Assembly (NCBI GenBank): GCA_963677475.2
Contig: CAXXQD010000008.1
Coordinates: forward strand, 62,001-126,000
DNA length: 64,000 nt
Source of the DNA: JABMQB01 sp963677475
Lineage (GTDB): Bacteria; Bacteroidota; Bacteroidia; Bacteroidales; Prolixibacteraceae
Direction: 5' to 3'
The notes beneath the pieces were generated by a model that saw only the letters and a program-made list of their open reading frames with translations, did no database searches and was not told the DNA's origin. Positions within the stretch are counted from its first letter, which is position 1. Every line of letters starts with the position of its first letter. Shown in pieces: positions 1 to 8,935 of this stretch. The position numbers were made by a program, and so were the translations under genes.

Positions 1-433
1 GAAAGAATATAGGATTGTGGTTACCAAAGAACAAAACCTCGATGGACAAATAAATATGTTTACAAACGAGGCTTGTGTATATGGCTGTATCATGACAAAT
101 AATTTTGAACAGTCTGACGACGAGGTCGTATTCTTCTATAATCAAAGGGGAAAAACCGAAAGGGAATTTGATGTATTAAAGAATGATTTTGGTTGGGATA
201 GAATGCCATTTTCGAAACTAGAACAAAATACCGTATTCTTATTATTTACAGCAATGTGCCGAAATTTATACAATTACATTATTCATCGGTTTTCGGGTAT
301 TTACAAGCATTTGAATGCCAATTTCAGGATCAAGAAATTTATATTCCGGTTTATTTGTGTCCCTGCCAAATGGATAAAACATGCAAGGGGAATACATTTG
401 CGGTTGTATGGCAACATTGCATTTAAGACATAA
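1..433 (+). CDS. IS1380-family transposase, C-terminal part (partial)
   Basis: The reading frame enters from the left edge (first full codon at 2) and ends at 433. It matches the C-terminal ~140 residues of the complete transposase at 27615-28919 residue for residue. It contains the late part of the DDE-type IS4/IS1380 fold (region around VVFFYNQRGKTEREFDVLK), where the catalytic Glu is expected in the YREKxxxE-like motif. The GTG at 17 is an internal codon, not a start. It is truncated only by the window edge; there is no sign of decay. Confidence 0.9.
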   Translation, partial: KEYRIVVTKEQNLDGQINMFTNEACVYGCIMTNNFEQSDDEVVFFYNQRGKTEREFDVLKNDFGWDRMPFSKLEQNTVFLLFTAMCRNLYNYIIHRFSGIYKHLNANFRIKKFIFRFICVPAKWIKHARGIHLRLYGNIAFKT

Positions 434-666
434 CAATCCTTAGTAAGAACAAAACGCCCCCTCAAAATATATAACGTGATGTGATACGGCAATTTATTGA
501 AATTGTTGTAAGTAAAAGCATTGTCCGATACTTACAGCAATAACTATAATTATCCGGTTTTCTGTTCAAATTAAAATCTACAGACATCCTTACAGGTGTT
601 TGTAATGCAAACCCCGTTGTAAAAGCATCGTTTGTGTGTCAGTTTTATTCACTTGCGGATTTAAGG
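1..666 (+). mobile_element. IS1380-family element, 3' part (left part outside window)
   Basis: The end of a transposase gene plus its downstream terminal region. From base 1 to 666 it is nearly identical to the reverse complement of the complete element at 27382-29025, differing at only a few positions. It ends with the terminal inverted repeat ACTTGCGGATTTAAGG at 651-666. The next five bases, TTAGA (667-671), are probably the target duplication; this cannot be confirmed because the other end is outside the window. They are followed by ATCCGTGCC, the right arm of a REP-like hairpin, as at the second copy. Confidence 0.9.
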
Positions 667-1002
667 TTAGAATCCGTGCCTCTTATTCCATACTGCACAG
701 ATTGCAAATCTGCGTTAGCCTTTAGTGCACATATCCAACTAAATAAGGATGTATAATACACTTTAGGTATTTTTATTCCTGGGGTACTTCAAAAATCTTT
801 CTGCTAAAACCAACGCCGGGAGTCCTTAATAATACTTTTCATGCAAGGTAGAAAACATTAAACATAATTTATTGAAGACAAAGCATTAGTTTTTAACAAT
901 TCCCAAATGGTTAATAAGTTGTTGCTATCTTCATTCGCCAACTTTTTTCTACAAAAATTATAATCCCTATTTTTAGTTCGCATCATTAAAAAACCAAAAA
1001 AC
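667..1002. other. Intergenic region with REP-like hairpin
   Basis: No gene is visible. The first part holds ATCCGTGCC (672-680), the arm of a hairpin that the IS appears to have split. A second palindrome follows at 698-712 (stem CAGATT / AATCTG, loop GCA) with a GTTAGC tail, resembling the repeats around 27297 and 29133. The rest is AT-rich leader of the thymidylate synthase gene. Confidence 0.5.
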
Positions 1003-1893
1003 ATGAAAAGTATTCCTGTAATTACAGTTTCCGCAAATTCACTTGCCGAATCTTACGAAGCAGCATTGGTAGCCCTTTATAATGGAGGCACAAGGTTTAA
1101 AACCCAATACGACAAGCCCGGCGACCCGTTGAGCCTCGATTGTACGTTAAACCTGACCATTAACGAACCTGAATCGGACCCAATGGTACACATGGCTTTC
1201 CCGGGCGGGATTGAGGAGCTAAAGGAATATGTTCTTGAATTAAAAGGTTTTAAAGACCATTGGGTAAAAAACATGAACGATGAAAACGATACACATTGGG
1301 AATATACCTACCACGGCAGGCTTAAAAACTATGGCGTTTGGAAAGAGCTGGTTGATGGAGTTTCATCGGAAGTTGGGCCCTTTAAGGTTGACCAGATTGA
1401 ATCGGTTATTGATAAGCTTTGCAAACAACCTTTTACGCGACAGGCTCAAATGATTACCTGGATGCCAAACCTCGATACCGATTGTTACGACCCACCATGC
1501 CTTCAATCGCTTTGGTACAGGATTTTGGAAGATGATGAAGGTGTTTACTGGCTCAACTGCAACATCCGGTTTCGCAGCAACGATGCCTGGGGGGCAAGTT
1601 TTATGAATATGTTTGGTTTTATTCAGTTTAACAAGGAAGTAATTGCCGCCGAAATTGAAAAAAGAACAGGCAAAACCGTTAAACTCGGGCGCTTAAACTG
1701 GCAGGCCGATTCTTACCACATCTACGGTAAAGATATCATAACAGCCAAAGAACGTTTGTTTGACCGATTGGCGGAAATGTCGCTCGAAGAACGCACCATG
1801 CCCTTTAACGATCCTTTTATCAGGGATATGTATGACCAGGCTGAACCCGGAATCCTAAAGAAAATTGAGGAATACGACCAATCTCACAAATAA
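1003..1893 (+). CDS. Thymidylate synthase-family protein (divergent)
   Basis: Likely makes dTMP from dUMP with methylenetetrahydrofolate. The 296-residue protein keeps the family signature: Arg146 in TRQAQM, the catalytic Cys166 in DPPCLQSLWYRI, the RSxD motif at 191-194 with Asn202 eight residues later (the position that selects uracil over cytosine in this fold), and HIY at 239-241. The N-terminal ~130 residues do not look like Escherichia coli ThyA and lack its usual opening, so this belongs to a divergent branch, closer in style to archaeal synthases. A dUMP or dCMP hydroxymethylase is an alternative; the conserved Asn argues against the dCMP type. It stands alone between the IS end and a convergent peptidase gene. 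Confidence 0.75.
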   Translation: MKSIPVITVSANSLAESYEAALVALYNGGTRFKTQYDKPGDPLSLDCTLNLTINEPESDPMVHMAFPGGIEELKEYVLELKGFKDHWVKNMNDENDTHWEYTYHGRLKNYGVWKELVDGVSSEVGPFKVDQIESVIDKLCKQPFTRQAQMITWMPNLDTDCYDPPCLQSLWYRILEDDEGVYWLNCNIRFRSNDAWGASFMNMFGFIQFNKEVIAAEIEKRTGKTVKLGRLNWQADSYHIYGKDIITAKERLFDRLAEMSLEERTMPFNDPFIRDMYDQAEPGILKKIEEYDQSHK

Positions 1894-2081
1894 ACTGAAG
1901 GGCTGAAGGGCTGAATGAATGATTGAATGAATAAATGCGTAAGTGCTGTAATTTGTGAATATGCCGCTTATTTAAATATTAACTTATAGACATATATCAG
2001 GTCAAGACCAACGACACTTGTCTTGCTACTTATTACTCGAGACTTAAGACTGGCGACTGGCGTCTTGGTACTCGCGACTTC
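1894..2081. repeat. Short low-complexity direct repeats
   Basis: The gap between the convergent genes contains short imperfect tandem runs: CTGAAGGG twice from about 1895, followed by TGAATGA-type repeats. Near 2049 there is a GACTGGC doublet inside a run of GACTT/GTCTT-like words. This is a common kind of intergenic sequence in Bacteroidota; no function is evident. Confidence 0.4.
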
Positions 2082-3470
2082 TTACAAATCCATCGAATCA
2101 ATTAAATAAATAAGTGCTGCCATGGCGGCACTTCCCATTTGTAATTCCCTGAAATTTACCTGTTCAAAAGTATCAAAGGCTGAATGGTGGTAATCAAAAT
2201 ACCTTTGCATATCGGGTTTAAATGAGCAAAGCGGTGTTCCAAATTTCCCGAGCGGGCCAATATCAACACCACCGCCACCTTTGGTAAACTGTGTAATCCC
2301 GTAAGCTTCGAAATATTCCTTTAAAGCGAGCATTTTATCTATTCTATCAGTGGAAGCTGAAAACCCAAAACCCTTTGGACGCAAGCCACCACTATCCGAT
2401 TCAATGGCAAAATAATGCTTCTCGCCTTTCTCTTTTGCCTGATGTGCATATTCAGCCCCTCCTCTTTGGGCAATTTCCTCATCCATAAACATAACAGCCC
2501 GGACAGTCCTTTTAGGGCGTATCCCGTTTTCATTAAAAAGCCGCAATACATCCATACTTTGAACACACCCTGCCCCATCGTCGTGCGCACCCTCGCTATT
2601 GTCCCAGGCATCAAGGTGTCCGCCAACTGTAATAATTTCATCCGGATAGGTTGAACCTCTAATTTCCCCAATCACATTATAAGAAACAACATCAGGTAAG
2701 AGTTGGCAAGTTGTTCGCAGGTAAAATTTGAGCTTTGGATCTTCTTTTAATAATTTGCTTAGTTTGTCGGCACCATTTGTACTGATTGCTACTGCTGGAA
2801 TCTTTTTTACCCCCTTATCGTAGCTCATCACTCCGGTATGCGGATAATCATCCAGCGAAGTAGTTAATGACCTTACCACCACAGCAACAGCCCCATATGG
2901 TGCAGCCGTTGCAGCACCTCTGGTGCGTTGATTGGCAGCACCACTATAAGCTTTGAAAGTATTAATCAGAGTTGGGTCCATGGCCCGGTTGAAAAATACA
3001 ATCTTCCCTTTTATGCCCTTTTCTCCCAAAAGCTCTAGTTCTTTAAAATTCTGTACTTCAACAACCTCCGCCGAAATTCCCAAATCACCGGTTCCTACAG
3101 ATAATCCTAGTGCACTTATTGGAACGGTCATATTCCCGAAAGAAGTTGAAAGGATGCTTGCTGTTTCCTTTTCTCCCCGCACCCATCTTTTTACTTTGCA
3201 TGGCTGTAAATAAACGGAGTCGAGGTGCATTCCCAACATTTTTTGGTAGGTAAACTCAACTGCAGCAGCTGCTTCGGGGGTTCCAGCAATCCTCCCTTTA
3301 GTGTGCTTACACAAATACCGCAGGTTTTCATACGCTTCCCTATTGGTTAAAGCATTGTCAAATAATGATTTTACGATTTTTTCGTGGCCATCAATCTGGG
3401 CATTGATTCCGTTCACAGATACCAGGAATAAAATAAAGATAAGGAGTTGTCTCATGGTGCTGAATTTCAT
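2082..3470 (-). CDS. Secreted M28-family metallopeptidase (carboxypeptidase Q-like)
   Basis: A 462-residue zinc exopeptidase expected to trim peptides outside the cytoplasm. Residues 1-24 form a signal peptide ending near VNGINAQ. A protease-associated (PA)-like segment lies at roughly 110-240. The M28 catalytic core then shows GGHLDAWD, AHDDGAG with the bridging Asp, MDEE with the catalytic Glu, ESDSGG, and a late HHSAFD His, which together are the expected two-zinc ligand set. Length and order match plasma glutamate carboxypeptidase/carboxypeptidase Q-like proteins of Bacteroidota. It is transcribed toward the synthase gene and looks monocistronic. Substrate is not inferable. Confidence 0.88.
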   Translation of the reverse strand: MKFSTMRQLLIFILFLVSVNGINAQIDGHEKIVKSLFDNALTNREAYENLRYLCKHTKGRIAGTPEAAAAVEFTYQKMLGMHLDSVYLQPCKVKRWVRGEKETASILSTSFGNMTVPISALGLSVGTGDLGISAEVVEVQNFKELELLGEKGIKGKIVFFNRAMDPTLINTFKAYSGAANQRTRGAATAAPYGAVAVVVRSLTTSLDDYPHTGVMSYDKGVKKIPAVAISTNGADKLSKLLKEDPKLKFYLRTTCQLLPDVVSYNVIGEIRGSTYPDEIITVGGHLDAWDNSEGAHDDGAGCVQSMDVLRLFNENGIRPKRTVRAVMFMDEEIAQRGGAEYAHQAKEKGEKHYFAIESDSGGLRPKGFGFSASTDRIDKMLALKEYFEAYGITQFTKGGGGVDIGPLGKFGTPLCSFKPDMQRYFDYHHSAFDTFEQVNFRELQMGSAAMAALIYLIDSMDL

Positions 3471-3618
3471 TGCCTAAAAATAGGCTTTTTTAGCATATTT
3501 GAAACATAAGTTTACATTGATCAAAAAAAAAATAAGCAAAGATTTATGTGGAACAATTCTAAATAAAAAATAGTTGAAGAAAACTGAATTTTATTAGTAA
3601 TTAATTTATCTAAATACC

Positions 3619-3626
3619 TAGATTTG
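3619..3626 (+). promoter_or_regulatory. Putative -7 promoter element of the rnf operon
   Basis: TAGATTTG fits the Bacteroidetes -7 consensus TAnnTTTG exactly and lies 33 bases before the ATG at 3660. A clear -33 TTG at the usual distance was not found. Its position supports the ATG at 3660 rather than the upstream TTG at 3624, which lies within the element. Confidence 0.5.
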
Positions 3627-3659
3627 TCCTTTCAAATCTACAGATTATTTAAAAGGCAA

Positions 3660-4073
3660 ATGAATAATTTGATTAAACATAAGGCTTATGTAAAAAACAT
3701 AAGTCCTGATGGTTTATGGGTATCTATAGTTAACGAGTCCGCATGTGCATCTTGTCATGTCAAAGGAGCTTGCACAGTATCTGATTATCAGGAAAAAGAT
3801 ATCGAAATCACATCTTATTCAAAAACCTATCAAATTGGACAGGAAGTAACTGTTTTATTTAAAGAGTCCAACGGTTTCAAAGCATTATTTTTCGGGTATA
3901 TCCTTCCATTAGTTGTGTTGTTATCCACCCTAATAGTTTCATTAATTGTTTCAGAAAATGAAGCTTTGAGCGGGTTTTTATCCCTTTTGATTTTAATACC
4001 ATATTATACAACATTATATTTTTTTCGTGCTCACTTAAAAAAAATATTCAATTTCGAAATAGAAGAAAGTTAA
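3660..4073 (+). CDS. rseC: RseC/SoxR-reducing-system family protein
   Basis: A 137-residue membrane protein of the RseC family, often encoded first in Rnf operons; RseC relatives act with Rnf-like complexes in keeping SoxR reduced, or on anti-sigma factors, in Proteobacteria. The N-terminal cytoplasmic part carries a Cys motif (ACASCHVKGAC, about residues 27-37) that may bind an Fe-S centre. Two hydrophobic helices follow (about 79-99 and 104-122). The ATG at 3660 is chosen because it follows AAAAGG and the upstream TTG would overlap the promoter element. It ends six bases before rnfB, so it is surely cotranscribed. Confidence 0.82.
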   Translation: MNNLIKHKAYVKNISPDGLWVSIVNESACASCHVKGACTVSDYQEKDIEITSYSKTYQIGQEVTVLFKESNGFKALFFGYILPLVVLLSTLIVSLIVSENEALSGFLSLLILIPYYTTLYFFRAHLKKIFNFEIEES

Positions 4074-4079
4074 TTATAT

Positions 4080-4943
4080 ATGAATATTACAATAGTATAT
4101 ACAGTAATAACCTTAAGTGTTATTGGGGCATCTGCAGCGATTATACTGTATTTTGTTGCCCAAAAATTCAAGGTATATGAAGATCCACGGATCGATGAAG
4201 TTGAAGAGGCGCTCCCCGGGGCTAATTGTGGTGGTTGTGGTTATGCAGGTTGCCGTGCATTTGCGGAGGCATGTGTAAAAGAAAACAAGTTGGATGATTT
4301 ATTTTGCCCTGTTGGTGCAAACGATTGCATGTCGGAAGTAGCAAGCATTTTGGGGCTCGAGGCAGTAAAGAAAGATCCGAGGGTTGCGATAGTCAGGTGC
4401 AATGGAAGTTGCGATAACCGCCCAAAAACCAACCGCTTCGACGGTGCCACTACCTGTGCCATCGCATCTTCGGTTTACAGCGACGAAACAGGATGCCAGT
4501 TTGGATGCCATGGCTTCGGCGACTGTGTGGAATCTTGCGATTTTGACGCACTGCACATGAACCCTGAAACTGGTTTGCCAGAAGTTACTGATGATAAATG
4601 TGTGGCTTGCGGCGCTTGTGTCGATGCCTGCCCGAAAAACTTGATTGAACTCAGAAAAAAATTCCCGAAAGAAAGGAAAATATACGTTTCGTGCAGGAAT
4701 GAGGACAAAGGCGGAGTTGCCAGAAAATCGTGCAGTGTTGCCTGTATTGGATGCGGCAAGTGTGAAAAAGAATGTAAGTTCGATGCAATCACCATCACAA
4801 ATAATTTGGCATTTATTGATTCTGACAAATGTAAGCTCTGCAGAAAATGTGTTTCCGTTTGTCCGACCAATGCAATTATTGAAGTTGGTTTCCCGCCAAG
4901 GAAAATAAAGGAGGAAGTTAAAAAAGAAACTGTTGAAAATTAA
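4080..4943 (+). CDS. rnfB: Electron transport complex subunit RnfB
   Basis: The ferredoxin-like entry subunit of the Rnf complex, which couples ferredoxin oxidation by NAD+ to Na+ or H+ export. Residues 4-26 are a membrane anchor. The Fes domain has C50, C53, C58 and C76 (NCGGCGYAGC then a distal Cys). At least four further Cys clusters follow: 139-153, 174-184, 218-232 and 251-261, the last ones classic CxxCxxCxxxC ferredoxin motifs. The 287-residue length is typical of anaerobe-type RnfB with extra clusters. It lies between rseC and rnfC. Confidence 0.95.
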   Translation: MNITIVYTVITLSVIGASAAIILYFVAQKFKVYEDPRIDEVEEALPGANCGGCGYAGCRAFAEACVKENKLDDLFCPVGANDCMSEVASILGLEAVKKDPRVAIVRCNGSCDNRPKTNRFDGATTCAIASSVYSDETGCQFGCHGFGDCVESCDFDALHMNPETGLPEVTDDKCVACGACVDACPKNLIELRKKFPKERKIYVSCRNEDKGGVARKSCSVACIGCGKCEKECKFDAITITNNLAFIDSDKCKLCRKCVSVCPTNAIIEVGFPPRKIKEEVKKETVEN

Positions 4944-4958
4944 AATAGGAGATTCTGC

Positions 4959-6294
4959 ATGTTAAAAACATTCAAATTAGGGGGCGTACACCCGGCAGAA
5001 AATAAATTATCGGCTAAGGAAGCAATCAAAGTTTTAGGCCTTCCAAAAACCGTATATATACCAACCGCTCAACACATCGGAGCACCATCAACCCCAGTGG
5101 TTAACAAAGGTGATATTGTAAAAGTTGGGCAGGTAATTGCCAAATCAAGTGGATTTGTATCGGCAAATATCCATTCATCGGTGTCTGGTAAAGTAAAAAA
5201 GATCGACTGCTATTCCTGATAGTTCTGGTTATCCAAAAAATGGAATTGTAATTGACGTGGAAGGCGATGAGTGGATGGAAGGAATCGACCAAACAGAAGA
5301 ACTGGTTAAAAACTTTGATTTAACTTCGGAAGAAATCGTAGCCAAAATATTGGAGAATGGGATTGTTGGATTAGGAGGGGCAACCTTCCCGACCCATGTA
5401 AAAATTGTTCCTCCGAAAGGAATGAAAGCCGAAGTTCTGTTAATTAATGGTGTGGAGTGCGAACCATACCTCACCTCCGACCACAGGGTAATGGTAGAAA
5501 AAGCAGATGAAGTGATTGTTGGCACAAGGCTTTTAATGAAAGCCATGAAGGTAGAAAAAGCATATATCGGGATTGAAAACAACAAGCCTGATGCCATTGA
5601 ACTACTGAAAACCAAGGTTCAGGATTATAAAGAAATAAATATTGTACCCTTAAAAGTAAAATACCCACAGGGGGGCGAAAAACAACTTATTAAAGCCGTC
5701 ACCGGAAAAGAAGTTCCATCGGGAGGGTTACCAATTGCTGTTGGTGCAGTTGTTAGTAATGTTGGGACTGCATTTGCCGTATATGAAGCTGTTCAAAAAA
5801 ACAAACCTCTGTTCGAAAGGATTGTAACCGTGACCGGAAAATCTGTTAAAACACCATCCAATTTTAAAGTAAGGTTAGGGACACAGGTATCGGAATTAAT
5901 TGAAGCAGCCGGTGGAATTCCGGAGCAAACGGGAAAAATCATCAGCGGTGGCCCAATGATGGGAAAAGCGATTTCAATGACCGATGTAGCTGTAACCAAA
6001 GGGACTTCGGGGATTTTGTTAATGGATGAAAAGGAATCAAGAAGGAACAAGGTAATTGCTTGCATCCGCTGCGGCAGGTGTGCCTCTGTTTGCCCAATGG
6101 GGCTGGAGCCTTTTTTACTGCAAACAACTTCCGAAAAACAAATGTGGGAAGAAACGGAGAAAAACAAGGTTATGGATTGTATTGAATGTGGTTCGTGCAG
6201 TTATACCTGCCCTTCAAACCGACCTTTGCTTGATTATATCCGTTACGGGAAAAGCAATGTTGGACAAATTATGAGAACGAGGAAAAAGGATTAA
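4959..6294 (+). CDS. rnfC: Electron transport complex subunit RnfC, interrupted by a frameshift
   Basis: RnfC is the NADH- and FMN-binding peripheral subunit. Frame 1 (4959-5219) gives the N-terminal barrel-sandwich part, starting MLKTFKLGGVHPAENK. The continuing frame resumes as AIPDSSGYPKNGIVIDVEGDEW from about 5209 and runs to 6294. It includes the SLBB-like region and two 4Fe-4S motifs, CIRCGRCASVCP and CIECGSCSYTCP. The two parts fit together with one extra base near 5208, giving a protein of about 445 residues, the normal RnfC length. The partial ORF start at 5257 is not a biological start. An assembly error is likely because the rest of the operon is intact; a true mutation would disable the complex. 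Confidence 0.88.
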
Positions 6295-6337
6295 GGATAA
6301 ATAATTAATCTTGAATTTTGAATGTTTAATTCTGAAT

Positions 6338-6688
6338 ATGAAGAAAGATAATATTATACAGCAAAAAAGTTTTGACTTTGCTTTATCAATTATCGAACTA
6401 TATAAAGAATTGACAAAAGAAAATGAATATATAATTTCAAAGCAATTACTCAGGAGTGGAACAAGCATTGGAGCAAATATTGAAGAAGCATCAGCAGCTC
6501 AATCCAAAAAAGATTTTATTGCTAAAATGTCTATATCTTCAAAAGAAGCAAGAGAGACTAGGTATTGGTTGAGACTTTTGGATAAAAGCCAATTGGTTAA
6601 TTTAGATTTCACACTCTACTTAAGTTCAATTGAAGAGATAATTAATATTCTAACTGCAATTGTAAAAACATCACAACAATCAAAATAA
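6338..6688 (+). CDS. Four-helix-bundle protein (23S rRNA intervening-sequence protein family)
   Basis: A 116-residue helical protein of the S23/IVP four-helix-bundle family, recognisable from QKSFDFALSIIELY near the start and the central LLRSGTSIGANIEEASAAQS motif. The role of the family is unknown; relatives are encoded in 23S rRNA intervening sequences and as free-standing copies in Bacteroidota. The ATG at 6338 is preferred over the upstream TTG at 6311. It sits between rnfC and rnfD, flanked by AT-rich words of the AAAATTCAAAA type (about 6305-6337 and 6689-6715). This suggests insertion as a unit into the rnf operon; rnfD follows after only 39 bases, so transcription probably continues through it. 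Confidence 0.82.
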   Translation: MKKDNIIQQKSFDFALSIIELYKELTKENEYIISKQLLRSGTSIGANIEEASAAQSKKDFIAKMSISSKEARETRYWLRLLDKSQLVNLDFTLYLSSIEEIINILTAIVKTSQQSK

Positions 6689-6727
6689 TTAAAAACTTAA
6701 AATTCAAAAATTATAACATCTTTTATA

Positions 6728-7711
6728 ATGAGTAATTTATTAACTGTCTCACCATCACCACACGTACACTCAGATGATTCTGCAAAAAAGATCATGTACA
6801 GGGTAGTTTTGGCTTTAACGCCGGCACTAATCTGGTCTGTGTTTGTATTTGGGATGGACGCATTAAGGGTATCACTTATTGCCGTTGCTGCCTCAATGGC
6901 ATTTGAATATTTAATTCAACGGTTCATCTTAAAAACAGAATCCACTTTTACGGATGGCTCGGCAATACTTACAGGATTATTGCTTGCTTTCAATGTGCCT
7001 GCAAACCTTCCGTGGTGGATAATAATTATTGGCGCCCTGGTAGCAATTGGTATTGGCAAACTATCGTTTGGTGGTTTGGGAAACAACATATTTAACCCGG
7101 CCTTGGTTGGAAGGGTATTTATGCTCATCTCTTTCCCGGCTCAAATGACCATGTGGCCAACCAACAGCCAATCGGGTATTGATGCAGTTACATCCGCTAC
7201 GCCGCTTGCATTGATAAAAGAAAGCTTAAAAGCCGGAAAGTCGGTAAGCGAAATTTTGCCTGACTTACCAACAAGTTACGAAATGCTGGTTGGGAACATT
7301 GGGGGCTCACTCGGTGAAGTTTCAGCTATTCTTCTCATTATTGGCGGATTATACATGCTGTTCCGAAAAGTAATTACCTGGCAAATCCCAGTATCAGTAC
7401 TAGGTTCGATGGCAGTTTTTGCCGGAATTTTATGGTTGGTTGATCCGGGAGCATTTGTAAACCCTGTCTTTCATTTATTATCGGGCGGAGCAATGCTTGG
7501 GGCAATATTTATGGCAACCGATATGGTCACCTCCCCAATGACTGGCAAAGGTCAACTTTACTACGGAATTGGTATTGGTGTTATTACCATCAGCATCCGA
7601 ACCTGGGGATCGTACCCCGAAGGTATTTCTTTTGCTATTCTGCTCATGAATGCCGTTGTTCCAATTATTAATACCTATGTGAAACCTAAACGATTCGGAG
7701 GGACAAAGTAA
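6728..7711 (+). CDS. rnfD: Electron transport complex subunit RnfD
   Basis: A 327-residue integral membrane subunit of Rnf/NQR type that binds covalent FMN and forms part of the ion path. The N-terminus has the family SPHVHSDDSAKKIMYRVVLAL pattern. About nine or ten hydrophobic helices follow. The flavinylation motif SATPLAL is present (about residues 156-162), with the Thr as the expected FMN attachment site, and DMVTSPMTGKG occurs near the C-terminus. The stop overlaps the start of rnfG by one base, a strong sign of translational coupling. Confidence 0.95.
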   Translation: MSNLLTVSPSPHVHSDDSAKKIMYRVVLALTPALIWSVFVFGMDALRVSLIAVAASMAFEYLIQRFILKTESTFTDGSAILTGLLLAFNVPANLPWWIIIIGALVAIGIGKLSFGGLGNNIFNPALVGRVFMLISFPAQMTMWPTNSQSGIDAVTSATPLALIKESLKAGKSVSEILPDLPTSYEMLVGNIGGSLGEVSAILLIIGGLYMLFRKVITWQIPVSVLGSMAVFAGILWLVDPGAFVNPVFHLLSGGAMLGAIFMATDMVTSPMTGKGQLYYGIGIGVITISIRTWGSYPEGISFAILLMNAVVPIINTYVKPKRFGGTK

Positions 7712-8337
7712 TGGCTAAAAGAGAATCAACTTTCGGAAATATGGTACTCACCCTGTTTGTGGTAACCTTGGTTGCTGCGGCAGCCCTCGGTTTTGTAAAC
7801 GACTTCACCAAAGATGCCATTGAAGCTTCGAAACTTCAGGCTAAGTTAAATGCAATCAAAAGTGTTCTTCCAGCATTTGAAGAAATAAAGGGTGAATATA
7901 AAATTGAAAGCCAACCCGGGCAAGACAGTTTGGAAGTATACCCAGCATACAATGGAGATACTTTTGTCGGGCTGGCAATTAAAACTTATACAAATACAGG
8001 TTTTAGCGGATACATCTCCATAATGGCAGGAATTGGTGCCGATGGAAATTTCACAGGCTACGAAATTTTGGAGCATAAAGAAACTCCCGGACTTGGATCG
8101 AAAATGGGCGTTTGGTTTAGGAACGAAGCTAAACCCAAACAAAATGTTCTTGGAAAAAATCCAACATCAACAAAATTTCAGGTTTCAAAAGATGGTGGTG
8201 ATATTGATGCTATTACTGCATCAACCATTACGTCAAGGGCATTTTTAGATGCTTTGAACAGGGCTTACAATTGTTACGAAAAGAATAAAACTGCTCCAAT
8301 TGCAGAAGAAAATATACAAACAAAAGAGGAGGTTTAG
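7711..8337 (+). CDS. rnfG: Electron transport complex subunit RnfG (FMN-binding)
   Basis: A 208-residue subunit with one N-terminal transmembrane helix (about 10-30) and an extracytoplasmic FMN-binding domain. The attachment motif reads DAITASTITSRA near residues 169-180; the usual form is S/TGAT, and here AST-I-T offers the same Thr for phosphoester-linked FMN. GFSGYISIMAGI and HKETPGLGSKM are also family signatures. It overlaps rnfD and ends three bases before rnfE. Confidence 0.94.
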   Translation: MAKRESTFGNMVLTLFVVTLVAAAALGFVNDFTKDAIEASKLQAKLNAIKSVLPAFEEIKGEYKIESQPGQDSLEVYPAYNGDTFVGLAIKTYTNTGFSGYISIMAGIGADGNFTGYEILEHKETPGLGSKMGVWFRNEAKPKQNVLGKNPTSTKFQVSKDGGDIDAITASTITSRAFLDALNRAYNCYEKNKTAPIAEENIQTKEEV

Positions 8338-8339
8338 CG

Positions 8340-8924
8340 ATGAGTCAATGGAAAAATTTCACCAAAGGGTTTATTAAAGAAAACCCTGTTTTTGTCCTTT
8401 TACTTGGAATGTGCCCTACACTTGGGGTAACCTCTTCGGCAATTAATGGATTGGGGATGGGACTGGCAACTACCTTTGTGTTGGTAATGTCTAATTTGGT
8501 TATTTCACTTGTAAAAAACCAGATTCCGGACAAAGTGAGAATCCCTAGTTTTATTGTAATAATCGCAGCTTTTGTTACGGTCGTTCAAATGGTTATGCAA
8601 GCATATCTACCGGCTTTATTCAACAGTCTTGGGTTGTTTATCCCTTTAATCGTGGTAAACTGTATTGTGCTCGGAAGGGCGGAAGCATTTGCGTCCAAAA
8701 ACAATGCAATCTCGTCAATTATTGATGGGGCAAGCATGGGCTTAGGCTTCAGCCTGGCACTCACCCTTCTAGGATCGGTTAGGGAATTATTGGGCAGTGG
8801 TAAACTTTTTGACATGACCATTTACCCTGAAGATTATGTCACCTTGTTGTTTGTGCTTCCTCCGGGAGCATTTATCGTGTTGGCATACCTCATTTTAGTG
8901 ATTAACAAATTAAAGAAAGCATAG
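8340..8924 (+). CDS. rnfE: Electron transport complex subunit RnfE
   Basis: A 194-residue membrane protein with six predicted helices, the inverted-topology partner of RnfA. Signatures include the early NPVFVLLLGMCPTLGVTSS segment, with the Cys that takes part in the intramembrane Fe-S centre of the Rnf/NQR pair, and the central VVNCIVLGRAEAFAS loop with the second Cys. An AGGAGG-like stretch near 8324 precedes the ATG, and AGGAGG follows the stop before rnfA. Confidence 0.95.
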   Translation: MSQWKNFTKGFIKENPVFVLLLGMCPTLGVTSSAINGLGMGLATTFVLVMSNLVISLVKNQIPDKVRIPSFIVIIAAFVTVVQMVMQAYLPALFNSLGLFIPLIVVNCIVLGRAEAFASKNNAISSIIDGASMGLGFSLALTLLGSVRELLGSGKLFDMTIYPEDYVTLLFVLPPGAFIVLAYLILVINKLKKA

Positions 8925-8935
8925 GAGGATAGAAG

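Noticed and set aside
17..433. An independent 138-residue protein starting with GTG at 17
   Set aside because: It is the in-frame tail of the IS transposase; the complete copy shows the Val is internal.
301..492. A 63-residue minus-strand ORF
   Set aside because: Lies antisense to the transposase end and has no coding features of its own.
3624..3659. TTG at 3624 as start of RseC
   Set aside because: It falls inside the TAGATTTG promoter element, and an ATG with a purine-rich leader lies 36 bases downstream.
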